DNA of 64,000 bases from Bacilli bacterium (GTDB lineage Bacteria; Bacillota_I; Bacilli_A; JAJDGJ01), in assembly GCA_031272545.1 (NCBI GenBank), contig JAISTP010000024.1, positions 1 to 64,000 on the forward strand, written 5' to 3'. Below the pieces are notes generated by a model. The model ran no database searches, was not told where the DNA came from, and was given only the letters and a program-made list of their open reading frames with translations. The first letter of the stretch is position 1. Each line of letters begins with the position of its first letter. The position numbers and the translations under genes were made by a program. Below, piece after piece: positions 1-9,048 of this stretch.

Positions 1-30
1 AAGATAATCATTATTGATTATCTTTTTTTT
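1..30 (+). terminator. Rho-independent terminator of an upstream gene
   Basis: A perfect 10-bp inverted repeat (AAGATAATCA / TGATTATCTT) with a 4-base loop is followed by a run of T. It probably ends a plus-strand gene lying before the window. Confidence 0.7.
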
Positions 31-57
31 ATGTTAGAATAAAATAGAGGTGTCTTT

Positions 58-978
58 ATGAAAAAATACATTAATTATTATATATTATTTGTCGAACTTA
101 GAACAAAAAGTGCTAGTGTTTTTCCTTTTTTAGGAGGATTTCTTTATTATGTCGTATATCTAGCTAATTCAAATGGTGGTATTCATTGGTTAAATCTATT
201 TGTTTTAGTTATTGTTATTCATATGATTGATGTTGCTACAACTGCACTAAATCATTATTTATCATTTGATCAAGAAAAGGAAGCTCCATCTTCTTATCAA
301 CTTCATATACTAGATTTAATGAAAGAATTAAAGATAAGTATGAAAACAAATCGTAATATTCTTATTATTATGTATTCAATTGCCTTTGTTTTTTCCATAA
401 TCTTATTCTTTATAACAAATATTGGTGTCATATTGTTAGGATTATTATGTGCTGCAGTTGGCTTTTTCTATTCATTTGGTCCTAAACCGATAGCGCATAC
501 CCCTTTTGGAGAAATCTTTTCTGGTGGTATTCAAGGTATTGTTATGCCAGTAGTAGTTATATTTTCTCAATACAATCATTTACCATGGGAATTAAATCCA
601 TTTATTGCTTTAGTCTTTTTACCTTTTGCTTTTCTAATTGGTAGCATCATGTTAGATAATAATATATGTGATTTAGATTTTGATATTACTAATAATCGTT
701 ATACTTTAGCTTATTATCTAGGTAAAAAGAATGGTGTTAAAGCATTAAATCTATCATGTATTTGTACTATTTTAAGTGTTTATTTATGTATTGTCGTTAA
801 TCTTTTACCATGGTGGTTTATCATATGTACAATAATGATTATTCCTTTATTTAAAAATGTTAAGTTATTTAGTATTGATATGATTAAAGAAAAAAGCTTT
901 ATGTTTATCTTAAAGAATTATATTCTATTCTCGCTTTGTTATATCGTTTTATTTATTGTAAATATTTTTATTAAGTAA
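58..978 (+). CDS. UbiA-family prenyltransferase (MenA/DmkA-like)
   Basis: This is a polytopic membrane protein of 306 residues, the usual length for UbiA enzymes, which attach a polyprenyl chain to an aromatic acceptor such as 1,4-dihydroxy-2-naphthoate. The second Asp-rich motif is clear (D200-N-N-I-C-D205 to D209, followed by an Arg and LGKK). The first motif is degenerate: N65 and D71 remain, but the usual N-D-x-x-D spacing is not kept. AGAGGTG precedes the ATG. Two genes downstream lie an Ndh2-type NADH dehydrogenase and a polyprenyl diphosphate synthase, so a role in demethylmenaquinone or menaquinone supply is the best inference. No other men genes are in the window, so the head-group substrate is uncertain. 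Confidence 0.85.
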   Translation: MKKYINYYILFVELRTKSASVFPFLGGFLYYVVYLANSNGGIHWLNLFVLVIVIHMIDVATTALNHYLSFDQEKEAPSSYQLHILDLMKELKISMKTNRNILIIMYSIAFVFSIILFFITNIGVILLGLLCAAVGFFYSFGPKPIAHTPFGEIFSGGIQGIVMPVVVIFSQYNHLPWELNPFIALVFLPFAFLIGSIMLDNNICDLDFDITNNRYTLAYYLGKKNGVKALNLSCICTILSVYLCIVVNLLPWWFIICTIMIIPLFKNVKLFSIDMIKEKSFMFILKNYILFSLCYIVLFIVNIFIK

Positions 979-1026
979 ATATTTAATTATATTATTGTTA
1001 TATTAATTATTTGTTAAGTAATATAC

Positions 1027-1056
1027 TTGCATTATGTTTAACTATAATATTATAAT
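1027..1056 (+). promoter_or_regulatory. Sigma-70 type promoter of the lipoprotein gene
   Basis: TTGCAT (1027-1032) and TATAAT (1051-1056) are separated by 18 bp. A second TATAAT overlaps the spacer at 1043-1048. A strong ribosome-binding site (AGAAGGAG, near 1077-1084) follows before the ATG at 1093. Confidence 0.6.
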
Positions 1057-1092
1057 ATAGATATATAAAATTCTTTAGAAGGAGACAAACAA

Positions 1093-2151
1093 ATGAAAAA
1101 ATTATTAAGTGGATTACTTATTTTAGTAATGGCTATCTTAGTAACAGGTTGTGGTGGTTCAAAAGAAAGCACCGATGCTTTCACTGAAGCTACAGCAGGA
1201 ACTAATGATTTTGAAACATTACAAAAAGGGTTTGCAGCTAATGGTGCTTGGTTAAATGCCATTACTGAAGATGTTGATGCAACAGGTAAAACTTTAACTG
1301 TTGATGGAGTATTCTCTGGAGACGGAGAAATCGCTCGTGAACTTGCTCTTTATAAATCTAATTCTGAAACTCACAAAGCTGAAGCTCGTTATACTTTAAC
1401 AGTTGATAAATTAATTGTTAATTCACCTAACTTTGCTATTGCTCAAGGTACTGTAAAAGGTACTGTAGAAGTAACAGCTCCTGGCTTCCATTTTGAAGGT
1501 GGAACTGCTGCTAAAATTGATGGTGATTTAGTATTTGCAACTGATGATTTAAAAACAGCTTATGAAGCTTTAACTGGTGATGAAAAAGGAACTGTAACTG
1601 GACAAATTAAAGTAGATACTTCTTTAAAAGCTACAGAAGTTGCTACTGGTGCAGTAACTATTAATGATACAGGTGGAGCAGTTACATTTAATGATAGTAC
1701 TGATGCCAATACTGGCGCTACAGCTGGAACTAGTGATTATGATACTTTAGAAAAAGGATTGTCTGCTGATGGAGCATGGTTAAATGCTGTTTCAGGTAAT
1801 CTTGATGCTAAAGGTAAAACTTTAACTGTTGATGGTACATTTGTTGGAGATGGAGAAATCGCTCGTGAACTTGCTCTTTATAAATCTAATTCTGAAACTC
1901 ACAAACCTGAAGCTCGTTATACTTTAACAGTTGATAAATTAATTGTTAATTCACCTAACTTTGCTATTGCTCAAGGTACTGTGGTTGGAGATGTTGAAGT
2001 TAATGCTGCAGGTTTCCATTTTGAAGGTGGATCAGCTGCTAAAGTTCAAGGTAATGTTACTTTTAAAACACAAGATTTAAAAGATGCTTATGATAAATTA
2101 CCAAGTGATGAAAAAGGTACAATTACTGGAACTGTATCAGTTGCTAAGTAA
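1093..2151 (+). CDS. Lipoprotein with two tandem homologous domains
   Basis: I do not recognise the family. Residues 1-19 form a lipoprotein signal peptide ending in the lipobox VTGC, with C20 as the predicted lipidated cysteine. The mature part consists of two repeats of about 176 residues, roughly 30-200 and 205-352. Each contains the blocks GAWLNA, GKTLTVDG, GDGEIARELALYKSNSET and LIVNSPNFAIAQGTV. The protein is probably exposed on the outer face of the membrane. It sits between the UbiA gene and the Ndh2-DoxX gene, so an electron-transfer or envelope role is conceivable. I see no FMN-binding domain motif, so it should not be called PplA. A 137-bp part of the two repeats is almost identical at DNA level. 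Confidence 0.85.
   Translation: MKKLLSGLLILVMAILVTGCGGSKESTDAFTEATAGTNDFETLQKGFAANGAWLNAITEDVDATGKTLTVDGVFSGDGEIARELALYKSNSETHKAEARYTLTVDKLIVNSPNFAIAQGTVKGTVEVTAPGFHFEGGTAAKIDGDLVFATDDLKTAYEALTGDEKGTVTGQIKVDTSLKATEVATGAVTINDTGGAVTFNDSTDANTGATAGTSDYDTLEKGLSADGAWLNAVSGNLDAKGKTLTVDGTFVGDGEIARELALYKSNSETHKPEARYTLTVDKLIVNSPNFAIAQGTVVGDVEVNAAGFHFEGGSAAKVQGNVTFKTQDLKDAYDKLPSDEKGTITGTVSVAK
1318..1982 (+). repeat. Near-identical 137-bp direct repeat inside the lipoprotein gene
   Basis: Copies at 1318-1454 and 1846-1982 are offset by 528 bp (176 codons) and differ at only two bases by my reading (a C/T at the sixth base and a G/C in the Lys-Ala/Lys-Pro codons). The flanking parts of the two protein repeats are clearly more diverged, which suggests recent gene conversion. 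Confidence 0.85.
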
Positions 2152-2180
2152 ATTGTAAAAAATTACTTAAAAAATAAGCA

Positions 2181-2215
2181 AAATAAAGCAACAACATTTG
2201 TTTGTTGCTTTATTT
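2181..2215 (+). terminator. Terminator after the lipoprotein gene
   Basis: A 14-bp perfect stem (2181-2194 with 2202-2215) has a 7-base loop and T-rich 3' arm. It separates the lipoprotein transcript from the ndh gene, which has its own TATAAT at 2220-2225. Confidence 0.7.
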
Positions 2216-2260
2216 GTATTATAATGTATCTATATATGATAGTTAAGAAAGGATGATTTG

Positions 2261-4264
2261 ATGAAAGAAATAATCGTCTTAGGTGGAGGTTATGCAGGAG
2301 TATTAACTGCTAAATATCTACATAAAAACCTAAAGAAAAATAAAGATGTTAATATTACCTTAATTGATAAGAATCCTTATCATACCATGCTTACTGAGCT
2401 TCACGAAGTAGCGGGGGGTCGTGTTGATGAAGAATCTATTAAAATGGATTTTTCCGATATTTTTGCAGGAAGAAATGTTAATGTTATTTTAGATGAAATT
2501 ATTAATATTGATTTTAATAATAAAATTATCTATAACAAAGAAAAAACTAATTTAAGATATGATTATTTAGTTATTGCGACTGGATGTAAACCAACATATT
2601 TTAATACCCCAGGTTCTGAATTTGTTTATAACTTATGGTCATACCAAGATGCTACTAATTTAAATGAACAAATTCTTCATTGTTTTAGAAGTGCCGCATG
2701 TACTAAAGATGGTAATGAAAGAAAAAAACTTCTTACTTTTACTGTTGTTGGTTCTGGATTTACCGGTGTAGAAATGGCTGGCGAATTAGGTGAATATAAA
2801 AATGAACTATGTAATAAATTTGATATTGACAAAAATGAAGTGACTATTAATTTAGTTGACGTGGTTGATCATATTCTTCCTAATTATCCAGATAAGCTTG
2901 TAAAAAAAGTAGAAAAAAGATGTGCTAAATTAGGTATTACTATTAAATGTGGTGAAGCAGTTAGCGAAGTTGGTAACGACTTTGTAACTGTAGGAAAAAC
3001 AAAAATACCTTGTATGACTACTATTTGGGCTGCAGGTATTGAAGGTAGTGAAATGGTTGATAAAATTGAAGATCTTAAAAAAGAAGGTCGTGGACGTTTA
3101 GCTACTAATAAATATCTACAAGCTATTGATCATAAAGATGTATTTGTAGCTGGAGATAATATTTATTATATTCCTGAAGGTGAAGAAAAGCCTGTTCCAC
3201 AAATGGTTGAAAATGCTGAAAAATCAGCTGAAACAGTTGCTCATAATATTTGGGCAAGTATCATTGATGGTGATTTTGAAGAATATAATCCGAAATTTAA
3301 TGGTTCAATGGTATGTGTTGGCTCTCGTTATGGTGTTGCTGCACTTGGTTCAAATCCTGATAAACCAATTAAATTAAGTGGTTTCTTAGCTATGTTTATT
3401 AAACATTTTGTTAATCTAATTTACTTTTTTAAAGTATTAGGATTTAACAAATGTTGGTCTTACTTAAAACATGAAATATTTATGGCTAAAAATAGACGTT
3501 CTTTTGTTGGAGGACACTTCTCCAATCAAGACAACGCTCCAACTTTCTTCTTAGTTCCTTTAAGAATTTGGGTTGGATTTATGTGGTTAGCAAGTGGTGT
3601 TTCAAAATTACCAGCTTGGATTAAAGATTGGACAAATGTAACATCAATGCCTAATCGAACTCAATATTGGGCTTTAGTTGGAGAAACCCCTGAAGCTGCA
3701 AGTAGTGCTAGTCAAGCTGTTACTTCTACTGATGTTACTAGTGCTGCATCTACTGCTACTACAACAACTGATGCTGTTACTGCGGCAACTACTGCTACTA
3801 CATCAACAACACCAAGTGGTTCATTATTCGATCAATTTGGAACATGGTTAAAGAACATGTTTGAAATTAAAGCAACTAATCCAATGCCACGCCCACGCTT
3901 TATTCATGACTTTATGGCATGGATTTTTGAACATGGCGTATGGGGTAAAGGTGATACTTTTACTATCTTTGCAGCTTTATTAAATTCAGGTATGATGTTT
4001 GCAGAAATTGGTGTTGGGTTATTATTAATTGTTGGTTTATTAACTCCACTTGCTGCAATCGGTGGTTTTGTAATGATGATTATCATCTACTTCTCTGGTT
4101 GGGCATATTCAAGTATATTCTTCTATGGTTTTGCTTCATTAGCTTGTATTTTTGCTGGAAATGCTTTCGGTTTAGATTATTACTTTAAACCAATTTTAGA
4201 TAAAGTACTTACAAAATTCTCACTTACAAGAAAATTATATTTATATTTTAGAAAAGAGAAATAA
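2261..4264 (+). CDS. Type II NADH dehydrogenase fused to a C-terminal DoxX-like membrane domain
   Basis: The protein oxidises NADH and passes electrons through FAD to a membrane quinone without pumping protons. Residues 1-400 carry the two Rossmann folds (IIVLGGGYAGV at the N-terminus and TVVGSGFTGVEMAGEL near 163-178) and end in the aromatic helix that anchors NDH-2 in the membrane. After this comes an unusual extension of about 250 residues: a DoxX-like membrane domain (start near 428, FFLVPLRIWVGF), interrupted at about 477-523 by a Thr/Ser/Ala-rich linker, then several more membrane helices. Ordinary NDH-2 is about 400 residues, so this is a fusion; Ndh2 of the Listeria electron-transfer locus is known to carry extra C-terminal membrane segments. 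The ATG at 2261 is preferred over the adjacent TTG at 2258 because of the GAAAGGATG ribosome-binding region. Confidence 0.88.
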   Translation: MKEIIVLGGGYAGVLTAKYLHKNLKKNKDVNITLIDKNPYHTMLTELHEVAGGRVDEESIKMDFSDIFAGRNVNVILDEIINIDFNNKIIYNKEKTNLRYDYLVIATGCKPTYFNTPGSEFVYNLWSYQDATNLNEQILHCFRSAACTKDGNERKKLLTFTVVGSGFTGVEMAGELGEYKNELCNKFDIDKNEVTINLVDVVDHILPNYPDKLVKKVEKRCAKLGITIKCGEAVSEVGNDFVTVGKTKIPCMTTIWAAGIEGSEMVDKIEDLKKEGRGRLATNKYLQAIDHKDVFVAGDNIYYIPEGEEKPVPQMVENAEKSAETVAHNIWASIIDGDFEEYNPKFNGSMVCVGSRYGVAALGSNPDKPIKLSGFLAMFIKHFVNLIYFFKVLGFNKCWSYLKHEIFMAKNRRSFVGGHFSNQDNAPTFFLVPLRIWVGFMWLASGVSKLPAWIKDWTNVTSMPNRTQYWALVGETPEAASSASQAVTSTDVTSAASTATTTTDAVTAATTATTSTTPSGSLFDQFGTWLKNMFEIKATNPMPRPRFIHDFMAWIFEHGVWGKGDTFTIFAALLNSGMMFAEIGVGLLLIVGLLTPLAAIGGFVMMIIIYFSGWAYSSIFFYGFASLACIFAGNAFGLDYYFKPILDKVLTKFSLTRKLYLYFRKEK

Positions 4265-5218
4265 ATGAGTACTATTTTTGAAGAGTATCCCATTATCAAT
4301 AATAAACTGAATGAAGTAAAAAAGACTATTGATGATAGATTAACAACTTCTGAAATTAAATTCTCAAAAGTTGTTAGATCTATCTTTAATGAAAATTCTA
4401 AATTAATTAGACCTAGTTTAGTATTAATTGCTAGTGAATATAATGAGAATGTTAGTGAGAAAGCAATTAGTTTAGCGGCAGCTGTCGAAATGATGCATGT
4501 TGCTAGCTTAGTTCATGATGATATTATTGATAATGCTAAAACAAGAAGAAACCAACCAACAATTAATGAACAATATGATATTGGCTATGCAGTAATATGT
4601 GGTGATTATCTTTTTAGTAAAGCTTTTGAAATAATATTTGAATCACAAGATTTAAAAGGTATTTCTAAAATGGGTAACAACGTAACTAATATGGTTTTTG
4701 GTGAAGTAGAACAATATTTAGATAAATATAATCAAGAAATTAATGTTGAACGTTACCTATCAATGATAGAAAAGAAAACCGCATCATTTTTTGCAACTAG
4801 TTTAACTTTAGGAGCTTATTTAGCTAAAGTTAAACAAAAAGAAATAGATTTACTTGAATTGATTGGTAAAAATATGGGAATGCTTTTTCAAATTCAAGAT
4901 GATCTATTAGATTTTAAATCAAATAATATTACAGGTAAAACTAGTAATATGTCTGATTTAAAAAGGGGAATTTATTCATTACCTATCATAATTGCTATGG
5001 AGAATGATTTAAAATTTAAAGAATATCTTAAAAGTGAGGATATTAATTATGATAATATAAAAACTTATCTAACAAATAATAAAGCTTTAGAAAAATGTGA
5101 TGATTATATTCAAAAATATTATCAAGAAACAATTAAATTAATTAACGAATTATCTAATAATAATGTTAAAGAAAAACTAAATTATTTAGTAAATAAATTA
5201 CTTAGAAGAGAAAAATAA
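4265..5218 (+). CDS. Polyprenyl diphosphate synthase (heptaprenyl/DmkB-like large subunit)
   Basis: This all-alpha trans-prenyltransferase chains isopentenyl diphosphate units to make the lipid tail for a quinone. Both Asp-rich substrate-Mg motifs are intact: DDIID at residues 85-89 followed by RR, and DDLLD at 212-216. At 317 residues it has the family length. The ATG follows the ndh stop codon with no gap, so the two genes are translationally coupled, which ties prenyl-tail synthesis to the NADH dehydrogenase. An undecaprenyl or geranylgeranyl product cannot be excluded from sequence alone. Confidence 0.88.
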   Translation: MSTIFEEYPIINNKLNEVKKTIDDRLTTSEIKFSKVVRSIFNENSKLIRPSLVLIASEYNENVSEKAISLAAAVEMMHVASLVHDDIIDNAKTRRNQPTINEQYDIGYAVICGDYLFSKAFEIIFESQDLKGISKMGNNVTNMVFGEVEQYLDKYNQEINVERYLSMIEKKTASFFATSLTLGAYLAKVKQKEIDLLELIGKNMGMLFQIQDDLLDFKSNNITGKTSNMSDLKRGIYSLPIIIAMENDLKFKEYLKSEDINYDNIKTYLTNNKALEKCDDYIQKYYQETIKLINELSNNNVKEKLNYLVNKLLRREK

Positions 5219-5250
5219 AAACAGTAGTTTCAAAATACTACTGTTTTTTA
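5217..5250. terminator. Bidirectional terminator between polyprenyl synthase and dps
   Basis: A 12-bp stem (AAAAACAGTAGT / ACTACTGTTTTT) has an 8-base loop with A and T runs on either side, so it can serve the convergent transcripts on both strands. Confidence 0.8.
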
Positions 5251-5268
5251 ATATTAAATATTAATTTA

Positions 5269-5703
5269 CTATTTAGTTCTAGCTGTTACCATCCATCTAC
5301 GTTTAGCTAATTCTTTTAATTTATTTTCCATATTACGAGCTAAACCTAATTCATTGGCTTCATTAGCAGCTTTCATGATTTCTAAATATGAAGCTTTTAA
5401 ATAATCAATGATTGCAACTAATTCTTTAACAACTTCTTCATCAGTAAATTCTTTTTCTTTAATATCTTTAATTTTTGTAATTTTAGCATATTCTTGGAAT
5501 TGTGCTAATGGTAATTTATCTACTTTTCTTAAGTATTCCGCAATGTCATCAAAATTTTCAAACATTTCTTCATACATTTCTTCTGTTAACTCATGATATT
5601 CTTCAAATCCCATTCCAACTACATTCCAATGTAAATTATGTAGTTTAACATTCAAAGCCATATAATCAGCTAATAATTGATTTAATAATTCTTCTGTTTC
5701 CAT
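5269..5703 (-). CDS. dps: Dps/ferritin-like iron-storage and DNA-protection protein
   Basis: Dps forms a hollow dodecamer that oxidises and stores Fe(II) and uses up peroxide. The protein has 144 residues, and its N-terminal helix carries the family signature LHNLHWNV, which supplies an inter-subunit ferroxidase ligand. The conserved helix with F-x-x-x-A-E-x-x-R follows at about residues 50-60. GGAG lies 9 bases before the ATG. The gene stands alone, convergent with the quinone module, and fits with the rubrerythrin at 52 kb as protection against oxygen. Confidence 0.9.
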   Translation of the reverse strand: METEELLNQLLADYMALNVKLHNLHWNVVGMGFEEYHELTEEMYEEMFENFDDIAEYLRKVDKLPLAQFQEYAKITKIKDIKEKEFTDEEVVKELVAIIDYLKASYLEIMKAANEANELGLARNMENKLKELAKRRWMVTARTK

Positions 5704-5786
5704 TTCTTATATCTCCTTTAAATTTTTACACTTAAATTATAACATATATAAATAAAATTTAAAGAAATATACACTATAAACATATT

Positions 5787-6074
5787 TTAGTCATTTTTAT
5801 TGGGATTAGCTGGAAACCACCCTTTTTTAACACGCTCTTCTTGTTCTTTGATTTCACCTATACTCCACAACCATGAACAACCTATTACACCTAAAATAAT
5901 ACTTGCATAAATATTATGTAGAAACATTGAAATAATAATACAAAAAATACCTAATATTAAAAATAATGGCCAAACTTTCTTACCAATGTAATATTCACTC
6001 TTTATAACAATGGGATGAAAAATACCAATAATAATAAAACTTACAATTGCAATAATAACACCATAGAAATTCAT
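5787..6074 (-). CDS. Small membrane protein of unknown function
   Basis: The 95-residue protein has three probable membrane helices (about residues 4-20, 33-50 and 52-70) and a charged C-terminal tail (KEQEERVKKGWFPANPNKND). An AGGTGATAAA ribosome-binding region precedes the ATG. I recognise no family and the neighbours give no clear hint. The clean start, stop and base usage suggest a real gene. Confidence 0.65.
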   Translation of the reverse strand: MNFYGVIIAIVSFIIIGIFHPIVIKSEYYIGKKVWPLFLILGIFCIIISMFLHNIYASIILGVIGCSWLWSIGEIKEQEERVKKGWFPANPNKND

Positions 6075-6164
6075 TTTATCACCTCACAAAATCATTATAA
6101 CAAATTAAAAAATAGTGTAAAGTAATATAAACTATTTATTAATAGACAATATAATATTATGAAA

Positions 6165-6206
6165 AAACTATATAAATTAACTAAAAGATGTTAACTTATA
6201 TAGTTT
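6165..6206 (-). terminator. Terminator of the DUF1846 gene
   Basis: A long interrupted stem (AAACTATATAA ... TTATATAGTTT with inner TTAAC/GTTAA) is followed on the minus strand by six T. Confidence 0.75.
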
Positions 6207-6218
6207 ATTTATTTTTAA

Positions 6219-7703
6219 TTATTTATGATAAAGTTTTTTACTTTGATAAACAGGTTCACAAGTTAAGTTAATTTTTAATTTTCTAAAAACATTATGATCA
6301 ACTTCTGAAAGAATTACCGTACTATGAGCTTCACATTGAGCTAATTTAGGTAAGGCATTAATTGCTTGATAAGTAATTGGATTAGTAGTTGCGGAAATAG
6401 CTAAAGCAATTAATACTTCATCAGTATGTAATCGAGGATTATTATTACCTAGATTTCTAATTTTAAGTTTTTGAATAGGTTCAATAATATTTGGTGTAAT
6501 TAATAACATATCTTGATCAATACCAGCAATTTCTTTTAAAGCATTTAATAAACAAGCAGATGCTGCTCCTAATAACTCACTAGTCTTACCAGTAACGATT
6601 TTACCATTTTCTAATTCAATAGCACAAGCAGGAGCTTGGGTAGCTTCAGCTTTATCAAGTGCTACTTTAACACATTTTCTATCGTCTGTAGTAACACCTG
6701 CTTGTGACATTACAATTTCTATTTTTTCAACCATGCTTTGATCAGCTAAACCTTTTTTCATATCTTCCTTAGTAAGATAATATCTTCTAATAATTTCTTT
6801 ATAACTAGCTTCTTTTGCGGCATCATCATCAATAATACCATAACCAGCCATATTTACTCCCATATCAGTTGGTGATTGATAAGGTGATTTACCAGCAATT
6901 TTTTCAAATATCGCTTTTAAAACAGGAAAAATTTCAACATCTCTATTATAGTTTACTGTAGTTTCTCCATAAGCATCTAAATGAAATGGATCAATCATAT
7001 TAATATCATGTAAATCAGCAGTAGCCGCTTCATAAGCTAAATTAACTGGATGTTTTAAAGGTAAATTCCAAATTGGAAAAGTTTCATACTTAGCATAACC
7101 AGCTTTAACCCCTCTTTTATGTTCATGATATAATTGAGATAAACAAGTAGCCATTTTACCTGAACCAGGTCCAGGAGCTGTTACAACTACAAGAGGTTTT
7201 TCAGTTTCAATATATTCATTTTTCCCAAATCCTTCATCACTAACAATATGAGCAATATTAGATGGATACCCTTCAATAATATAATGATAATAGACTTTAA
7301 TACCTAATCTATTCAATTTTTCCACAAAAGCAACAGCTGAAGGTTGACCAGTAAAGTGAGTTATACAAACACTACCAACAAATAAACCACTTTCTCTAAA
7401 AGCATCAATTAATCTTAAAGTATCATCATCATAAGTAATTCCTAAATCTCTTCTAACTTTATTTTGTTCAATATCATTGGCATTTATCGCAATTACAATT
7501 TCAACTTGATCTTTTAAAGTTAGTAACATTTGTAATTTACTATCAGGTTGAAACCCTGGTAAAACTCTTGATGCATGAAAATCATCAAATAATTTACCAC
7601 CAAACTCTAGATACAACTTATTATCAAATTGCGATATTCTTTCTAAAATATGTTTTGATTGTAACTCAAGATATTTATTATTATCAAAAGCAATTTTTCT
7701 CAT
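6219..7703 (-). CDS. DUF1846 family protein
   Basis: The protein is 494 residues long, near the usual length of about 500 for DUF1846. It begins [16 protein letters not shown], and the stretches [18 protein letters not shown] and [19 protein letters not shown] are characteristic. The second contains a glycine-rich phosphate-binding type loop. The family is widespread in Firmicutes; structures are known but the physiological substrate is not. The gene is monocistronic, with an AAAGGATTG ribosome-binding region and its own terminator. Confidence 0.9.
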   Translation of the reverse strand: MRKIAFDNNKYLELQSKHILERISQFDNKLYLEFGGKLFDDFHASRVLPGFQPDSKLQMLLTLKDQVEIVIAINANDIEQNKVRRDLGITYDDDTLRLIDAFRESGLFVGSVCITHFTGQPSAVAFVEKLNRLGIKVYYHYIIEGYPSNIAHIVSDEGFGKNEYIETEKPLVVVTAPGPGSGKMATCLSQLYHEHKRGVKAGYAKYETFPIWNLPLKHPVNLAYEAATADLHDINMIDPFHLDAYGETTVNYNRDVEIFPVLKAIFEKIAGKSPYQSPTDMGVNMAGYGIIDDDAAKEASYKEIIRRYYLTKEDMKKGLADQSMVEKIEIVMSQAGVTTDDRKCVKVALDKAEATQAPACAIELENGKIVTGKTSELLGAASACLLNALKEIAGIDQDMLLITPNIIEPIQKLKIRNLGNNNPRLHTDEVLIALAISATTNPITYQAINALPKLAQCEAHSTVILSEVDHNVFRKLKINLTCEPVYQSKKLYHK

Positions 7704-7896
7704 TTATATATCAATCCTTTCTTTTTCCACTATTGAACATTATAACATAATCACTTATCTAAAAATATAATATAAGAAACATTTTTTATATAATTAATCT
7801 TTTTTATATTTAATATCTAAGTTTTTATAATATTTATGTTTATTTGTGAAAATGTTTCTTACATATATTATAATTAAAAAAGAGAGGATGGTTTTT

Positions 7897-8988
7897 ATGA
7901 ATATAAGTATTATTACACCATATACTAATACACCAGAATTAATGCGTAATTATTTACAAATTACTTTACCTATTATTAATAAGTATGGTTATGAGTTAGT
8001 ATTGGTTAGAGATGCTGAATGTAGTATCGAAATGATGAATGAAATAGAAGAAATGATTAAGGGAAATGATTTAGTTAAAAATATAACTGATAAAACTTCA
8101 CAAGGATGTTCTATTGTTAATAATAAAGGAGTAGATAATGCATCTAATGAGTTAGTATTATTTATTAATAATGATGTCTTTCTTAAAGAAGATACTGCTG
8201 AATTAATGAAAGAAAAATTATTATCAGATGATAAAATAGGAATAGTACAAGCTTTAACTTTATATCCTAATAGTGGTCTTGTTCAATCAGCAGGACATGT
8301 CTTTGGTGATTATTTTAACACTCATTGTTTAGTTAATCGTAATCCAAAAGATAAAATTGTTCAAACAGAAGCTGAACGACAAGGTATTACTAATGCATGT
8401 TATATGATGAAGAAAAGCTTATTCTATCAATTCCATGGTTATGATGAATATTTCTATAATGCTTGGGAAGGTTTAGAATTATCAATTCGTGTTCATGAAG
8501 CTGGATATAAATTAATTTATTATCCAAAAGCTGTAGCTTATCATATTCAAGGAAGTTCACGTGAATCAATCTATCGTAATGAAGATTATCAATCAGCCTA
8601 TTTTTGGACTAAACATCAAAGATTATTAGCTTGTGATTTTCATAAATTAATTAAACAACAATTAGATGATATTAGTACATTTAGTTTTGATGATGAAGTT
8701 GTATTCATTAATGGAAGTACTTATTCTTATAATGAATGGCAACCTTTAATAGATTTATTTAAAGGAAAAGTTAGCAAAACTAGTATTGTTATTTTTAAAA
8801 AAGGTGCACCAATTAAACTAGAAGAAAAAGTTAATTTAGCTGAATATAAAGAATATAAGAAAATTATTTATTTATGTGATAACTATACTAATATTAAATC
8901 TAATAAATATATGTTTGCTCAAAGAGATTCTTCTTCAGATTTAGTCATTGATATTACCGGAAATGTTATTGAAGTTAAAGACTTCTAG
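7897..8988 (+). CDS. Family 2 glycosyltransferase
   Basis: The protein starts MNISIITPYTNTPELMRNYL, the GT-A nucleotide-sugar fold beginning of GT2 enzymes. FINNDVFLKED (about residues 88-98) is the metal-binding region that replaces a classical DxD. The middle part (GYDEYFYNAWEGLELSIRVHEAGYKLIYYP) matches the acceptor-side motif of rhamnosyl/galactosyl-type transferases. Residues from about 245 to 363 form a C-terminal domain that I do not recognise. There is no membrane segment, so it is probably cytosolic or peripheral. The ATG at 7897 is chosen because AGAGAGG lies 9 bases upstream, which makes the protein 363 residues. Confidence 0.85.
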   Translation: MNISIITPYTNTPELMRNYLQITLPIINKYGYELVLVRDAECSIEMMNEIEEMIKGNDLVKNITDKTSQGCSIVNNKGVDNASNELVLFINNDVFLKEDTAELMKEKLLSDDKIGIVQALTLYPNSGLVQSAGHVFGDYFNTHCLVNRNPKDKIVQTEAERQGITNACYMMKKSLFYQFHGYDEYFYNAWEGLELSIRVHEAGYKLIYYPKAVAYHIQGSSRESIYRNEDYQSAYFWTKHQRLLACDFHKLIKQQLDDISTFSFDDEVVFINGSTYSYNEWQPLIDLFKGKVSKTSIVIFKKGAPIKLEEKVNLAEYKEYKKIIYLCDNYTNIKSNKYMFAQRDSSSDLVIDITGNVIEVKDF

Positions 8989-9005
8989 ATTATCTATCTT
9001 AATTA

Positions 9006-9035
9006 AAATAAGTTACCTTTATGGTAACTTATTTT
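9006..9035. terminator. Terminator between glycosyltransferase and LCP genes
   Basis: A 12-bp stem (AAATAAGTTACC / GGTAACTTATTT) has a 5-base loop and flanking T/A tracts. It serves the convergent genes on both sides. Confidence 0.8.
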
Positions 9036-9048
9036 TATATGTATTTAT

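Noticed and set aside
1093-2151. Lipoprotein as a PplA homologue of the extracellular electron transfer system
   Set aside because: No FMN-binding domain or flavinylation motif is visible; only the locus context is similar.
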